Assembly (NCBI RefSeq): GCF_000701265.1
Contig: NZ_KL370759.1
Span: 1-64,000, forward strand
Direction of reading: 5' to 3'
From: Legionella wadsworthii DSM 21896 = ATCC 33877
Lineage (GTDB): Bacteria > Pseudomonadota > Gammaproteobacteria > Legionellales > Legionellaceae
Length of the DNA stretch: 64,000 bases
Part shown: in pieces, positions 36,509-45,561 of the stretch
Position numbering within the stretch: the first letter of the stretch is position 1
Layout: every line of letters starts with the position of its first letter
The notes under the pieces: model-generated
Databases searched by the model: none
What the model saw: only the letters and a program-made list of their open reading frames with translations
What the model was told of the DNA's origin: nothing
Translations under genes and position numbers: made by a program

Positions 36509-37849
36509 TCATTCTTCCTTATGGGTTAAAACCAGAGTTTTTCTGTCCAGTTTTCCGTGGGGATTACGGGGCAATTTATCAAATAATTGTGCTTTTATCG
36601 GAAGTTTTTTAGGCAAAAAGTAATCTTTTATTTGTACTGTAAGCATTTCTTCTGTTGTATTGGATGGAAAATGATTTTTTTCAAAACAAGCCAATAATCG
36701 TATGCCATATAGTTCGTCGACCAAGGGGATTACCAGAACTTCTTTCATTCCCTGGAGATCACAAATTGTACGCTCTATTTCAATTAAATTGATTTTTTCA
36801 CCTGCAATATTGACGATGTAATCCAATCGCCCTTTGATAGCTATCAAGCCTGAAGACAATTGCTCTGCCAAATCCCCAGTATAAAACCAACCGTCTTTCG
36901 TCAGAGCTTGTTCTTCACCAAGATAACCTAACATCAATTGTGGGCCCTTAATGAGTAATTCATTTTCTTTAGATAGATTGACTTGCCAATCACCTATTGG
37001 ATAGCCAGCAAAGTCTGTAAGAAAGAGAGGATCTTGACTGGAATAAGTTAATACTCTCGGTGAAGCTTCTGTCAAACCGTAATTATTATAAATGATTGCT
37101 TTGGGAAAAGTTTGCATCAAACGATCACGCATCGAGACATTCAATGGAGCTCCAGCAGAGACAATCGATCTGATTTTGGCTGCACTTTCGGGAAAGAGCA
37201 TTGCCATTTTTTGAATAGCGACCCAATGAGACGGTACCCCGCTCCACATTTGAGGGATTGAGCTTGTTTCTAACACATTTTTAATATCGGTAAACTGGGT
37301 CATTATGTGTGTTTTTATGCCTGCGCATAAGCCAGGTAATAATTGGCCAAGCAAGCCGAAAGAATAAGACAATGGTAAAAATAGTAATTGATCCTTGATT
37401 CGGGAAAATTCCAGGGCTTGAATCACCGCATTACAATTAGCCATAATGTTTTTAAGCGAAAGCTGCACTGCTTTCATTGATCCCGTACTGCCTGAGGTAA
37501 AAAGTACCAGGGCAAGATCAGGATGATGTTGGATCAAATGATCTTCTTTCATTTCCAGAAGTTCCCCTTGATCGTCAACAGTCATACTCCGGCCTAGAAT
37601 GTCTCTTTTGCTCTTTTCAGAATCACCAACAGTCATAAGCGCTACCGGTTTATTGATATTCAAAGCCGCTAATAATTGAATGATGAATATTGAATTCGGT
37701 TGGGCTGTTAATACCAAAATTCCAGAAGGCAATTTTTTAAGTGCCAATTCCATTTTGAGAACTGCTGTTTCTAAATCGGCAAAGCTGAAACATTGATCCC
37801 CAAATTGTAAAGCGATTTTATACTTACGATCGTGAGAGAAAAACTGCAT
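36509..37849 (-). CDS. AMP-dependent acyl/aryl-acid ligase (short form)
   Basis: The 446-residue adenylate-forming enzyme has the P-loop-like motif LVLFTSGSTGSMKAVQLS, NNYGLTEASPRVL (motif with Tyr/Glu), and GWFYTGDLAEQ with ATP-ribose Asp. It ends with PRNPHGKLDRKTL, the C-terminal catalytic Lys motif. It is short compared with the usual ~500-550, lacking part of the N-terminal region. It is four bases downstream of the FAAL gene; its binding site lies inside the end of that gene. Substrate unknown: an acyl or aryl acid loaded onto the adjacent ACP. Confidence 0.85.
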   Translation of the reverse strand: MQFFSHDRKYKIALQFGDQCFSFADLETAVLKMELALKKLPSGILVLTAQPNSIFIIQLLAALNINKPVALMTVGDSEKSKRDILGRSMTVDDQGELLEMKEDHLIQHHPDLALVLFTSGSTGSMKAVQLSLKNIMANCNAVIQALEFSRIKDQLLFLPLSYSFGLLGQLLPGLCAGIKTHIMTQFTDIKNVLETSSIPQMWSGVPSHWVAIQKMAMLFPESAAKIRSIVSAGAPLNVSMRDRLMQTFPKAIIYNNYGLTEASPRVLTYSSQDPLFLTDFAGYPIGDWQVNLSKENELLIKGPQLMLGYLGEEQALTKDGWFYTGDLAEQLSSGLIAIKGRLDYIVNIAGEKINLIEIERTICDLQGMKEVLVIPLVDELYGIRLLACFEKNHFPSNTTEEMLTVQIKDYFLPKKLPIKAQLFDKLPRNPHGKLDRKTLVLTHKEE

Positions 37850-37853
37850 GATT

Positions 37854-39599
37854 TTAATCCTTAACCTTCTTCAGCTGCCAGGAAGATATTATCGGCATTG
37901 TCTCATCCAATAAATTATTCTTGCAGAAATTACGGCGTATTTTCCCACTTGTGGTGTAGGGAATTGTTTTGATGGGTATTAGAATAATATGATGAATTTC
38001 TAGCTGATGAGCATGATAAACCAGTTCGAAAATGGTATTAAATAAAATATCTTGTTCCTCAACGCTCATAAAACGGTTTTTTACTTCACATAAAACGGTG
38101 AGTTCATATTCATGTTGGCTTTGAATGACAAAAGCAGCGCATTTACCAAGAATGTTTTGAATTGGGGCATTTTGAATCGTGTATTCAATATCCTGGGGAT
38201 AATGATTTTTACCATAGAGTATGATCAAATCTTTAATGCGACCAGTCACATATAATTCATTATCGTGAATAAAACCTAAATCACCAGTCCTTAGATAGAG
38301 TTGATTGCTGTCATCATTGGCTATTTTACCATGGAAGACAAATTGTGTTTCTTCCTCTTGTTGCCAATACCCTTGTGCAATACTGGCACTTGATACCCAT
38401 ATTTCTCCTATTTGATCTTCTTCACAAAGTGTATTTTTATCCGGATCAACAATTTTCACTGTTTGTATGAACTGGCCGCAACTCACCAAACTGAGGTTGT
38501 CTGCACTTCCTTCTGCAGCAAAACTTACCCGATGGTTCTGATACGATTCTTTAGCTAAGCTAAGGGAGCGATAGGAGGTATTTGGTATCGAGCCTGTAAC
38601 TAATAAAGTAGCTTCAGCAAGGCCATAGCATGGAAAAAAAGATTCTTTTCGAAATCCATAATTTTTAAATGCCTGATAGAAATGTTCCAAGGTTTCTTTT
38701 CTAATCGGTTCTGCTCCATTAGACGCAATTTGCCAGCAGCTTAGATCCAGATCTTTTTTCTTCTCCTCCTTAATACGTTTGACACAATAATCGTAAGCAA
38801 AATTAGGGCTACCGCTTATGGTGGCTTTATAGTTGCTAATATTTTGTAGCCAGGAAAGAGGATTTTGTAAAAAGGAAAATGGAGACATCAAATAGGCAGG
38901 AACACCTGCATAGATGGGAGTTAAAATATAACCGATTAACCCCATATCATGATGCGGGGGAAGCCAGCTAAAGGATATGGATTCTTCATTTAATCTAAAA
39001 ACGGTATCTATTTTTTGGATGTTATCTACTAAATTATTATGAGTCACGATGACCCCTTTGGGATGCATTGTCGATCCAGAGGTGTATTGTAGAAAAGCGA
39101 CATCATGCCCACGAATTTGCGGAGGTTGCCATAAAGAGCTCATTTGCAACTGTATAGTCTCTATCGCGAAGCAAGGAACTTGGTGAAAATGAGTATTTCC
39201 ATTTTGATCTGTCTTGGCAAATTTATTGAAGTGATGCTCAGTCATCATCGCTAAAAAAGGGTTTGCATTTTGGATAATCCTGAATGCCTTGTCGATTAAT
39301 TTAGTTTGAGCAGGGGGATAAATAGGAACTGCAATACATCCTGCATAAAGACAGCCAAAAAAAGCCTGGATTAAAGGTAATCCAGGTGAAAATAGTAATA
39401 AAATTCTATCACCAGGTTTTGCCCCACTCAATTGTAAATACGCTGCAATAGCCTTTGCATGTTCATCCAGCTCCGCATATGTCATTTTTTCTTCTTGTTC
39501 TTTATTGATGAAAGTACAAGTAAGTTGATTTGAAGTATGAATCGCTCGATATTGAACTGCGTCCACTAAAGAGGCATTGTCATAAAACTTTTTATACAT
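37854..39599 (-). CDS. Fatty acyl-AMP ligase (FAAL-type)
   Basis: The start MYKKFYDNASL gives ~581 residues; upstream in-frame starts run into the preceding gene. Motifs are YAGCIAVPIYPPAQTK, FLQYTSGSTMHPKGVIVTHN and LPPHHDMGLIGYIL, together with YLRTGDLGFIHDNELYVTG. The PPHHDMGL and QYTSGST forms are FAAL hallmarks. FAALs activate a fatty acid as acyl-AMP and pass it to an ACP, not to CoA. It lies 13 bp after the first KAS III gene, third-position enzymes following. Likely supplies the starter unit for this cluster. Confidence 0.87.
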   Translation of the reverse strand: MYKKFYDNASLVDAVQYRAIHTSNQLTCTFINKEQEEKMTYAELDEHAKAIAAYLQLSGAKPGDRILLLFSPGLPLIQAFFGCLYAGCIAVPIYPPAQTKLIDKAFRIIQNANPFLAMMTEHHFNKFAKTDQNGNTHFHQVPCFAIETIQLQMSSLWQPPQIRGHDVAFLQYTSGSTMHPKGVIVTHNNLVDNIQKIDTVFRLNEESISFSWLPPHHDMGLIGYILTPIYAGVPAYLMSPFSFLQNPLSWLQNISNYKATISGSPNFAYDYCVKRIKEEKKKDLDLSCWQIASNGAEPIRKETLEHFYQAFKNYGFRKESFFPCYGLAEATLLVTGSIPNTSYRSLSLAKESYQNHRVSFAAEGSADNLSLVSCGQFIQTVKIVDPDKNTLCEEDQIGEIWVSSASIAQGYWQQEEETQFVFHGKIANDDSNQLYLRTGDLGFIHDNELYVTGRIKDLIILYGKNHYPQDIEYTIQNAPIQNILGKCAAFVIQSQHEYELTVLCEVKNRFMSVEEQDILFNTIFELVYHAHQLEIHHIILIPIKTIPYTTSGKIRRNFCKNNLLDETMPIISSWQLKKVKD

Positions 39600-39612
39600 T
39601 GGACTAGATATC

Positions 39613-40662
39613 CTATTTTTTTTGAAAATGCAGAATTTGCCCTGCATAGGAGAGGCCTCCTCCCACACTGAACATCAGTATTTTCCCAGATCGGTGAAAC
39701 ATTTTTTCTTCAACTGCTCTAGCCAGGGAATAGAGAATGGAAGCGCCGCCAATATTTCCAATCTGGTCGGAATCCCAAATAACTTCTTTATTGCTCAACC
39801 GGTTTTCCTGGAGAACCTGCATCATCAATTTACGATTCACCTGATGGGGGATAATCCAGGTAATCTCATCACGGTCTTCTATCGTGGGTAGTAAATGAGT
39901 CAATATCTGCTGATATTTGGCATAAGCGAGTTCTTTCATGAGTGTTTCATCACCAATCAAGTGATACCCTATAGTGTCAATTTGTTCTTTGGTGGGCGGA
40001 AAAACACCTTGTGTGGTGAAAGCTTCTACATATTTCCCATCCGTTGAAAATAAGGTTTTTTCTACTGTGAAAGAACCTGTTTCTTTTTTTTCCAGGAAGA
40101 GGGCTGCTGCCCCATCTGCCAAGCCAATCCATGTTTTTTCGTTTTCAGGATCTATGACTTTGGATAAGGTCTCAGCGCAACTGACAAGAATATTGCGGTA
40201 TCCTAAAGCCATTAATGCATAGGCAAGATGAAGCGTTGCTAGAGAAGTGGAACATCCCGTTTTTAAATCATAAGCAGGGGCTTCGATTCCCAAACTGCCA
40301 AGAACCGCAGCAGCCTGCGATCCTGTAAAGCGCTTGTTCGTAGTGGAGCCTAATAAAAAAGCATCTATTTTATGGTGGGAAATTTTTTTAATGAGTTGTT
40401 CCACTGCCTCTGTTGCTAATGATTCTGCTGTTGAATTTCTTGATTGATTAAGACATTCCCAAGGTTTATGGCACCAATATCTGGAATAAAAACCAAATTC
40501 TTCACCAATTTTTTCTGCAAATTTCTCTAAAAAAGATAAAGGGTAATTCGATGTTCTTGGGAAATTTTGTAAAATTTCCAAATTGGTCACGGGAGGGGAA
40601 TCAGGAAGAACTCGTGCTGCAGCATGGATGTCAAAACGAATGTTGGGATGTAAAATGTCCAT
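39613..40662 (-). CDS. KAS III-type condensing enzyme (first, cluster leader)
   Basis: The 349-residue protein has the triad Cys137 (DLKTGCSTSLATL), His273 (IIPHQVNRKL) and Asn303 (QIGNIGGASI). The N-terminal region differs from FabH and resembles KAS III-like enzymes of secondary metabolism. It is the first gene of the left arm and faces the carboxyltransferase gene across a 143-bp divergent control region. Two KAS III paralogues in one operon suggest two different condensations or a heterodimer. Which, cannot be told from sequence. Confidence 0.86.
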   Translation of the reverse strand: MDILHPNIRFDIHAAARVLPDSPPVTNLEILQNFPRTSNYPLSFLEKFAEKIGEEFGFYSRYWCHKPWECLNQSRNSTAESLATEAVEQLIKKISHHKIDAFLLGSTTNKRFTGSQAAAVLGSLGIEAPAYDLKTGCSTSLATLHLAYALMALGYRNILVSCAETLSKVIDPENEKTWIGLADGAAALFLEKKETGSFTVEKTLFSTDGKYVEAFTTQGVFPPTKEQIDTIGYHLIGDETLMKELAYAKYQQILTHLLPTIEDRDEITWIIPHQVNRKLMMQVLQENRLSNKEVIWDSDQIGNIGGASILYSLARAVEEKMFHRSGKILMFSVGGGLSYAGQILHFQKK

Positions 40663-40805
40663 ACAACTACCTTTTTTATACTCTTTTTATTCAAAGTATG
40701 TGATTGGAAGAAGTGCCTATTATAACCATTTTTAAAGAAGAAAATTGACCCTAGTAACTACGAAGTGTATATTTTATGTAAATTTATTAAAAAAATGAGT
40801 AACCA
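40663..40805. promoter_or_regulatory. Divergent control region of the acyl-metabolite cluster
   Basis: A 143-bp AT-rich gap between divergent first genes of the two operon arms. It must hold promoters for both. The left gene has an AGGTAG binding site. I can see no clear operator palindrome. No regulator gene lies in either arm, so control is probably by a distant factor. Confidence 0.45.
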
Positions 40806-42224
40806 ATGTCTTCATCGTCTGTTGATAAAACCACGATGAAATGGATAGAAAATTTTGTTGATAAACACAGTTTTCTTCCTTTACTTTCCGATCAAATGAT
40901 TCAGCAACCTCTTTTACAATACGGGGCTGAAGTCATCACGGGTTTAGCTAAGGTCAACAACAGGCCCGTTGCGGTCTATGCCCATGATAATTCGGTGAAT
41001 CGCGGCTATATTACGAGCTATGGAGCAAAAAAAATTATCCGGCTTATGGATCGGGCAAAAGACTTACGTATACCCATTATTGCATTTTTAGCGTCCCCAG
41101 GTATTTCTTTAGAAGAAAATTTGCTAAGTGGCGATGAATATACCCATATTATTACTCGTAACATTATGTTGTCTGGCATGATTCCGCAATTCGCTGTTCT
41201 AATGGCACCCACCTTGGGAGCACCTGCTTATTCTGCAGTATTGATGGATTTGCTTTTTTTTAACAAGCATCGGAGTTATTTGATGGTTACGAGTCCTATG
41301 GTGGTGCAGCAGGCCATAGGTGAAAAAGTCAGTATGGGTGAATTAGGCGGTTCTTCCATGCATGCAAGCATTACCGGTATCGCTGATTTTGTGGATGACA
41401 GTATTAGTGCGCAAATGAATCATGTCAAAGCCATGCTTCAATTTTTTCCCTCACATCATGAGGAATGCCCACCAATTCATCAGGTTTTAGAACCTTCCCA
41501 ACCATTACCCGCTATTCCTTCTGATCCAAGGATTCCTTTTAATATGCTGGATCTTGTCCAAGCCATTGTAGACAACTCGGAGGTATGGCAATACAAAAGC
41601 ATGTATGGCCAAGCCATGATCTGCGCTTTTGTACGCATTCATGGGCATGCACTAGGTATTATTGCAAACCAGAGCATTCGCTTTAGTGGCGCCATTGATT
41701 CAGATGCAGCTCAGAAATCCGCTAAATTTATTCGAATATGTGATGCGTATCGTATTCCTGTACTCACATTAATTGATGTTCCAGGATTTATGCCCGGTAA
41801 ACGAGAGGAGCAGAAAGGATTATTACAGCACGGTGCCCGATTATGCAGTGCAATGCAAACACGGGTACCGAGAATGAGCGTGATTGTGCGGAAATGTTAC
41901 GGGGCAGCAGCATTTCTGATGATGCAAACCTCATCCCAAAAGGGGGATTTGGTGTTGGCTTTGGAAACGGCCACTTTGGGGGTTATGGGCAAAGAAGCGA
42001 CCCAAAAAGTCAAAAAAAATGATAGGAAAGATGCTGGAGAGGAGAAACGCCAAATCACCGATTTATCATCCATAGACCCTTCTTTGATGGAGGCTTATGC
42101 ATCTGGTTTAATTGATGAAATAATTACTCCGCAGCAAATACGCGGTCGATTAGCTCAGCATATGGAGTTTTTATATCGAAAACTAAATAATTCGACGAAA
42201 GTCCACCGCTCTCTTATCGAGTGA
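40806..42224 (+). CDS. Acyl-CoA carboxyltransferase-like protein (PCC/ACC beta type)
   Basis: The 472-residue crotonase-fold protein resembles carboxyltransferase subunits of biotin-dependent carboxylases. It has VAVYAHDNSVNRGYIT, a VLMAPTLGAPAYSAVLMD stretch, the second-domain LTLIDVPGFMPGKREEQKG, and MSVIVRKCYGAAAFLMM. No biotin carboxylase or biotin carrier gene lies nearby. It could pair with a partner elsewhere to make a branched or methylmalonyl-type extender, or act as a decarboxylase in starter formation. First gene of the right arm; its end overlaps the candidate start of the next gene. Confidence 0.8.
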   Translation: MSSSSVDKTTMKWIENFVDKHSFLPLLSDQMIQQPLLQYGAEVITGLAKVNNRPVAVYAHDNSVNRGYITSYGAKKIIRLMDRAKDLRIPIIAFLASPGISLEENLLSGDEYTHIITRNIMLSGMIPQFAVLMAPTLGAPAYSAVLMDLLFFNKHRSYLMVTSPMVVQQAIGEKVSMGELGGSSMHASITGIADFVDDSISAQMNHVKAMLQFFPSHHEECPPIHQVLEPSQPLPAIPSDPRIPFNMLDLVQAIVDNSEVWQYKSMYGQAMICAFVRIHGHALGIIANQSIRFSGAIDSDAAQKSAKFIRICDAYRIPVLTLIDVPGFMPGKREEQKGLLQHGARLCSAMQTRVPRMSVIVRKCYGAAAFLMMQTSSQKGDLVLALETATLGVMGKEATQKVKKNDRKDAGEEKRQITDLSSIDPSLMEAYASGLIDEIITPQQIRGRLAQHMEFLYRKLNNSTKVHRSLIE

Positions 42225-42232
42225 AGAAATTT

Positions 42233-43924
42233 ATGGCTTCTTATCTTGATTTACAGCAATTAATTCATTCATTCGAAGACCATTTAGGAAATCCTGCCGA
42301 TCAAAAAAATCTGATAAATTTTCAAGAAAGCTTACGCTTCGATGAACAAGAGGCGCTTGCTTGGCCACAAATTCAGATGATTCAGCAATGGGGCTTTATG
42401 GAGCATTTAATACCAAAGTCTCTTGATGGACACTTTATATCACTCGATAGCGCTTATTTATTAGTGAAGTCTATGAGTAGGCGTGATTTAACCCTCGGCA
42501 TTGCCTTAGGATTGCCCTTTCTCGGCGCTTTGCCAATTTGGATAGCAGGTAACGAAAGTCAGAAAAAAGATTTGGCTGCATCCCTTCGACGTGGGGAGAT
42601 TATAGCTTGCGCTTTAACTGAAGAAGAGCATGGCTCCGACCTTATGGCAAATGAGGTGTTTGCAAAACCTTGCAAGTCAGGTTGGAAATTATCTGGAAGA
42701 AAATGGTGCATTAATTTTGCTACCCAAGGGCATCGAGTGACGATTCTTTGCCGTACTCATGAGCGAGGAGGGCCTTTAGGTTTTTCCCTCTTCTCTTTAG
42801 ATAAATCGAAAATTGAATCGGGTTTTATGCCCCTACCCAAACTTCCAACTCATGGTGTTAAAGGGCTAGATATCAGTGGTTTTACTTTGGATAAAGTTTT
42901 TTTACCTCAAAATGCATTAATTGGTCATGAAAAACGTGGATTAGAAATTATTTATAAAACTTTGCAGGTGTCACGAACTTTATGCGCTTCCTTTTCAGTA
43001 GGTGCTGCAGACACTGCTTTGAGGTTCGCACTGGATTTTTCTAAAAAAAGGCAACTGTATGGTCATTCTGCCTATGAAATCCCTGTTGTCAGACAGCGCC
43101 TTGGAGAACAGTTTATCCTATTACTCATTGCCGATTGTACCGCTTTGAGCGTTGCGCGTGCGGCTTCTGTCAATCCCGAAAAATTATCCTTCTGGTCTGC
43201 GATTATTAAATTTCTCGTTCCTAAAATATCAGAACGTGTGGTCAATGAATGTGGCGTAATATTGGGGGCGCGCTCTTATTTACGCACCACAGAATGGGCC
43301 ATATTCGAAAAAATAAGGCGTGATATTCCAGTAGTAGGTTTATTCGACGGCAGTAGCGAAGTCAATTTATCGGTAATTGCAGGCAGCCTCTTACCTCAAG
43401 CAAAGATGAGAGGGAGTGGTCTTGCAAGTAATTCACAAAAATTAGAATCTATTTTTAATCTTAACTGTGTTTCCCCAGAATTTCTTATGACAGGTTTAGG
43501 ATTATTCACACAAACTGAAGATGATATTGTAGCTGGCTTATCTGCTTTAAAATCGAAGAAAATAGAGTCATTAGTTCAGGCAGTTTGTACTGAATTAAAT
43601 CGCTTGGATGCACAAGTATTAAGTTTGCATCAAGACAAACAATTCGATCCACGCAGTCTTACAGCATTTCGCCTTGCAGAAGACTATTGCTGGATTTTCG
43701 CTGCAAGCTGCTGCCTGCATTTTTGGTATCATAATGAAGAAATGTTGCGCAAGGAATCCCTGCGATTAGATTGGCTTCATTTTACAATTCAACTGGTGCT
43801 TAAACAATTAAACCCAAATAGGCCTCATGCAACCCACCTATTTGATTCTATGGCAGAACTCTTGGTCCAGTTTTATTCAGGACATAAAATGTTTTCTGTG
43901 GTTCCTATTAAAATACCCCAATAA
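42233..43924 (+). CDS. Acyl-CoA dehydrogenase-family flavoenzyme
   Basis: The ~563-residue protein has acyl-CoA dehydrogenase motifs: ACALTEEEHGSDLMANE (FAD/substrate loop), WKLSGRKWCINFATQGH, and RQLYGHSAYEIPVVRQRLGE. The FDGSSEVNLSVIAGSLLP stretch is the C-domain. Its last ~160 residues extend beyond the usual ~380. The ATG at 42233 is taken; a GTG at 42221 overlapping the preceding stop by 4 bp is the alternative. It would introduce or remove a double bond, or act on an ACP-bound chain. Right-arm member, coupled to the carboxyltransferase gene. Confidence 0.83.
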   Translation: MASYLDLQQLIHSFEDHLGNPADQKNLINFQESLRFDEQEALAWPQIQMIQQWGFMEHLIPKSLDGHFISLDSAYLLVKSMSRRDLTLGIALGLPFLGALPIWIAGNESQKKDLAASLRRGEIIACALTEEEHGSDLMANEVFAKPCKSGWKLSGRKWCINFATQGHRVTILCRTHERGGPLGFSLFSLDKSKIESGFMPLPKLPTHGVKGLDISGFTLDKVFLPQNALIGHEKRGLEIIYKTLQVSRTLCASFSVGAADTALRFALDFSKKRQLYGHSAYEIPVVRQRLGEQFILLLIADCTALSVARAASVNPEKLSFWSAIIKFLVPKISERVVNECGVILGARSYLRTTEWAIFEKIRRDIPVVGLFDGSSEVNLSVIAGSLLPQAKMRGSGLASNSQKLESIFNLNCVSPEFLMTGLGLFTQTEDDIVAGLSALKSKKIESLVQAVCTELNRLDAQVLSLHQDKQFDPRSLTAFRLAEDYCWIFAASCCLHFWYHNEEMLRKESLRLDWLHFTIQLVLKQLNPNRPHATHLFDSMAELLVQFYSGHKMFSVVPIKIPQ

Positions 43925-43985
43925 AGTGCCTCGCTAATTTCGACGTTTGGGGTTATTATTGCGGTTTGCATTCATTTGGCTCGTT

Positions 43986-45506
43986 ATGAGAATGAATTTG
44001 AAAAGAATATTAATTGCAGCGATGAATCGAAAAAGATATCGGTCATTTATTCACGATACCGAAAATCCTGATCTTGCTCGAGAACGACTATGGCAACATG
44101 AAATTTTACCTCTTTTAAAACAATCCTCATACTGGTCCTCTAAGCTACAAAACAATTTGAATGAATTTCCAATTACAACGTATGAGGATTATGAAAAGGA
44201 ACTTGTAACGGCACAACACAGTTTGATCCAACCATTCAATGGAGAAAAATTAATATTTTGGTCTGAGACTTCAGGAACAGCTGGCGCTCGCAAATTTTTT
44301 CCGATAACCGCCTCTTTCCAGAAGCAGTTTCAGCGTACAATGCCGCCCTATATTTATTCTCTAACACAGCGCCATCCACAATTATTCAAAGAAAAAATTC
44401 TGTATTTGGTTGCTTTAGATGCTCATCGTCATTCCCCAGCGGGCATCCCTTCGGGATGGATTAGTCACTTTAATTACCGCAATCTACCCCCTTTTATTAA
44501 ACGTTTTTATGCCATGCCGGATGAACTGTTTGATAATATGGAAAACTACAAGCAATGGTCCGCTTTGTATGCTTTGGCCACTGATCTGAGTGCACTATTT
44601 GCAGTGACTCCTATGGTTATCCATAGTTTATTTGAAAAATGCCTTAAAAATTTCAAAATTTATTTACCTTTTTTACTGGGCGAGAAGAATGTACCAGCCC
44701 ATTTACCCCAATTAAAAATCACGAAAAAGCGTCAAGCATATCTGCGGCAATTAGCACAAAGTAATCCCCGTTTTTTTAAAGAATTTTGGCCCTCCTTGAA
44801 TGTGGTGGGATGCTGGATCTCCGGTTTATGTGAATTTCCCGCCGAACAATTGCAGAAGTCATTAGGCAGCGGAATTGAAATGGTGGATGGTACTTTTTCT
44901 GCTACTGAAGGATGGCTCACCGTACCTATGGATAACAAACCGGGAGGTTTTTTGCATCCGGGGGCACATATTGTAGAATTCATTGAGGAAGGGAAAAGCA
45001 TCAAACCCGAAAATCTTTTGCAATCCTGGGAAATTGAAAAGGGGAAAAAATATGAGGTTTTCTTAACCACAGCGATGGGGTTTGTGCGATACCAATTAAA
45101 AGATGTTGTGGCATGTACTGGTTTTTTAAATAAAGCACCAAGGCTTGAGTTTTGTTACAAAACCCAGATGATTATATTAGAAGGTTGTTCGGTATCAAGC
45201 CAAGAGTTGCAAGACATGTTGCAGGAGATATCTTTTGAAATGGCTCCTTATTGGTACTTTGCCCGTAATGGGTTGGGGAATAGACTTGTTTTAGTCACGG
45301 ATGATGCAACTCAAATATCCGAATCAGCTCTGATACACATGCACCAGTATTTAGTGCAGGTGAATGAGAATTATGCTCTTGGTGCGAAAAATGAAGAGAT
45401 TCTACCTATTGTTTTATTACAATTGCCCCTACAGGAATTGGTAGCAGACAATCATGCCCAAACAAAACCTAAATTAATTTCGAAACAAGTCATAACTTAC
45501 AAATAA
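43986..45506 (+). CDS. GH3-family acyl-adenylating enzyme
   Basis: The protein (~505 residues from the ATG) has the GH3 pattern: FWSETSGTAGARKFFPITA (ATP loop), EMVDGTFSATEGWLTVP and YEVFLTTAMGFVRYQLKDVVAC. Plant GH3 enzymes conjugate amino acids to jasmonate or auxin through acyl-AMP; bacterial homologues are little studied. The start is uncertain: ATG at 43986, ATG at 43992 or a TTG at 43947 all lack a strong binding site. In this cluster it could amidate the acyl product with an amino acid or amine. That is inference from the family. Confidence 0.82.
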   Translation: MRMNLKRILIAAMNRKRYRSFIHDTENPDLARERLWQHEILPLLKQSSYWSSKLQNNLNEFPITTYEDYEKELVTAQHSLIQPFNGEKLIFWSETSGTAGARKFFPITASFQKQFQRTMPPYIYSLTQRHPQLFKEKILYLVALDAHRHSPAGIPSGWISHFNYRNLPPFIKRFYAMPDELFDNMENYKQWSALYALATDLSALFAVTPMVIHSLFEKCLKNFKIYLPFLLGEKNVPAHLPQLKITKKRQAYLRQLAQSNPRFFKEFWPSLNVVGCWISGLCEFPAEQLQKSLGSGIEMVDGTFSATEGWLTVPMDNKPGGFLHPGAHIVEFIEEGKSIKPENLLQSWEIEKGKKYEVFLTTAMGFVRYQLKDVVACTGFLNKAPRLEFCYKTQMIILEGCSVSSQELQDMLQEISFEMAPYWYFARNGLGNRLVLVTDDATQISESALIHMHQYLVQVNENYALGAKNEEILPIVLLQLPLQELVADNHAQTKPKLISKQVITYK

Positions 45507-45561
45507 TTCTTTAAGGATGTCCGCCAATTATCGTAACTTTTACTCTACCCAAGGCAATATA

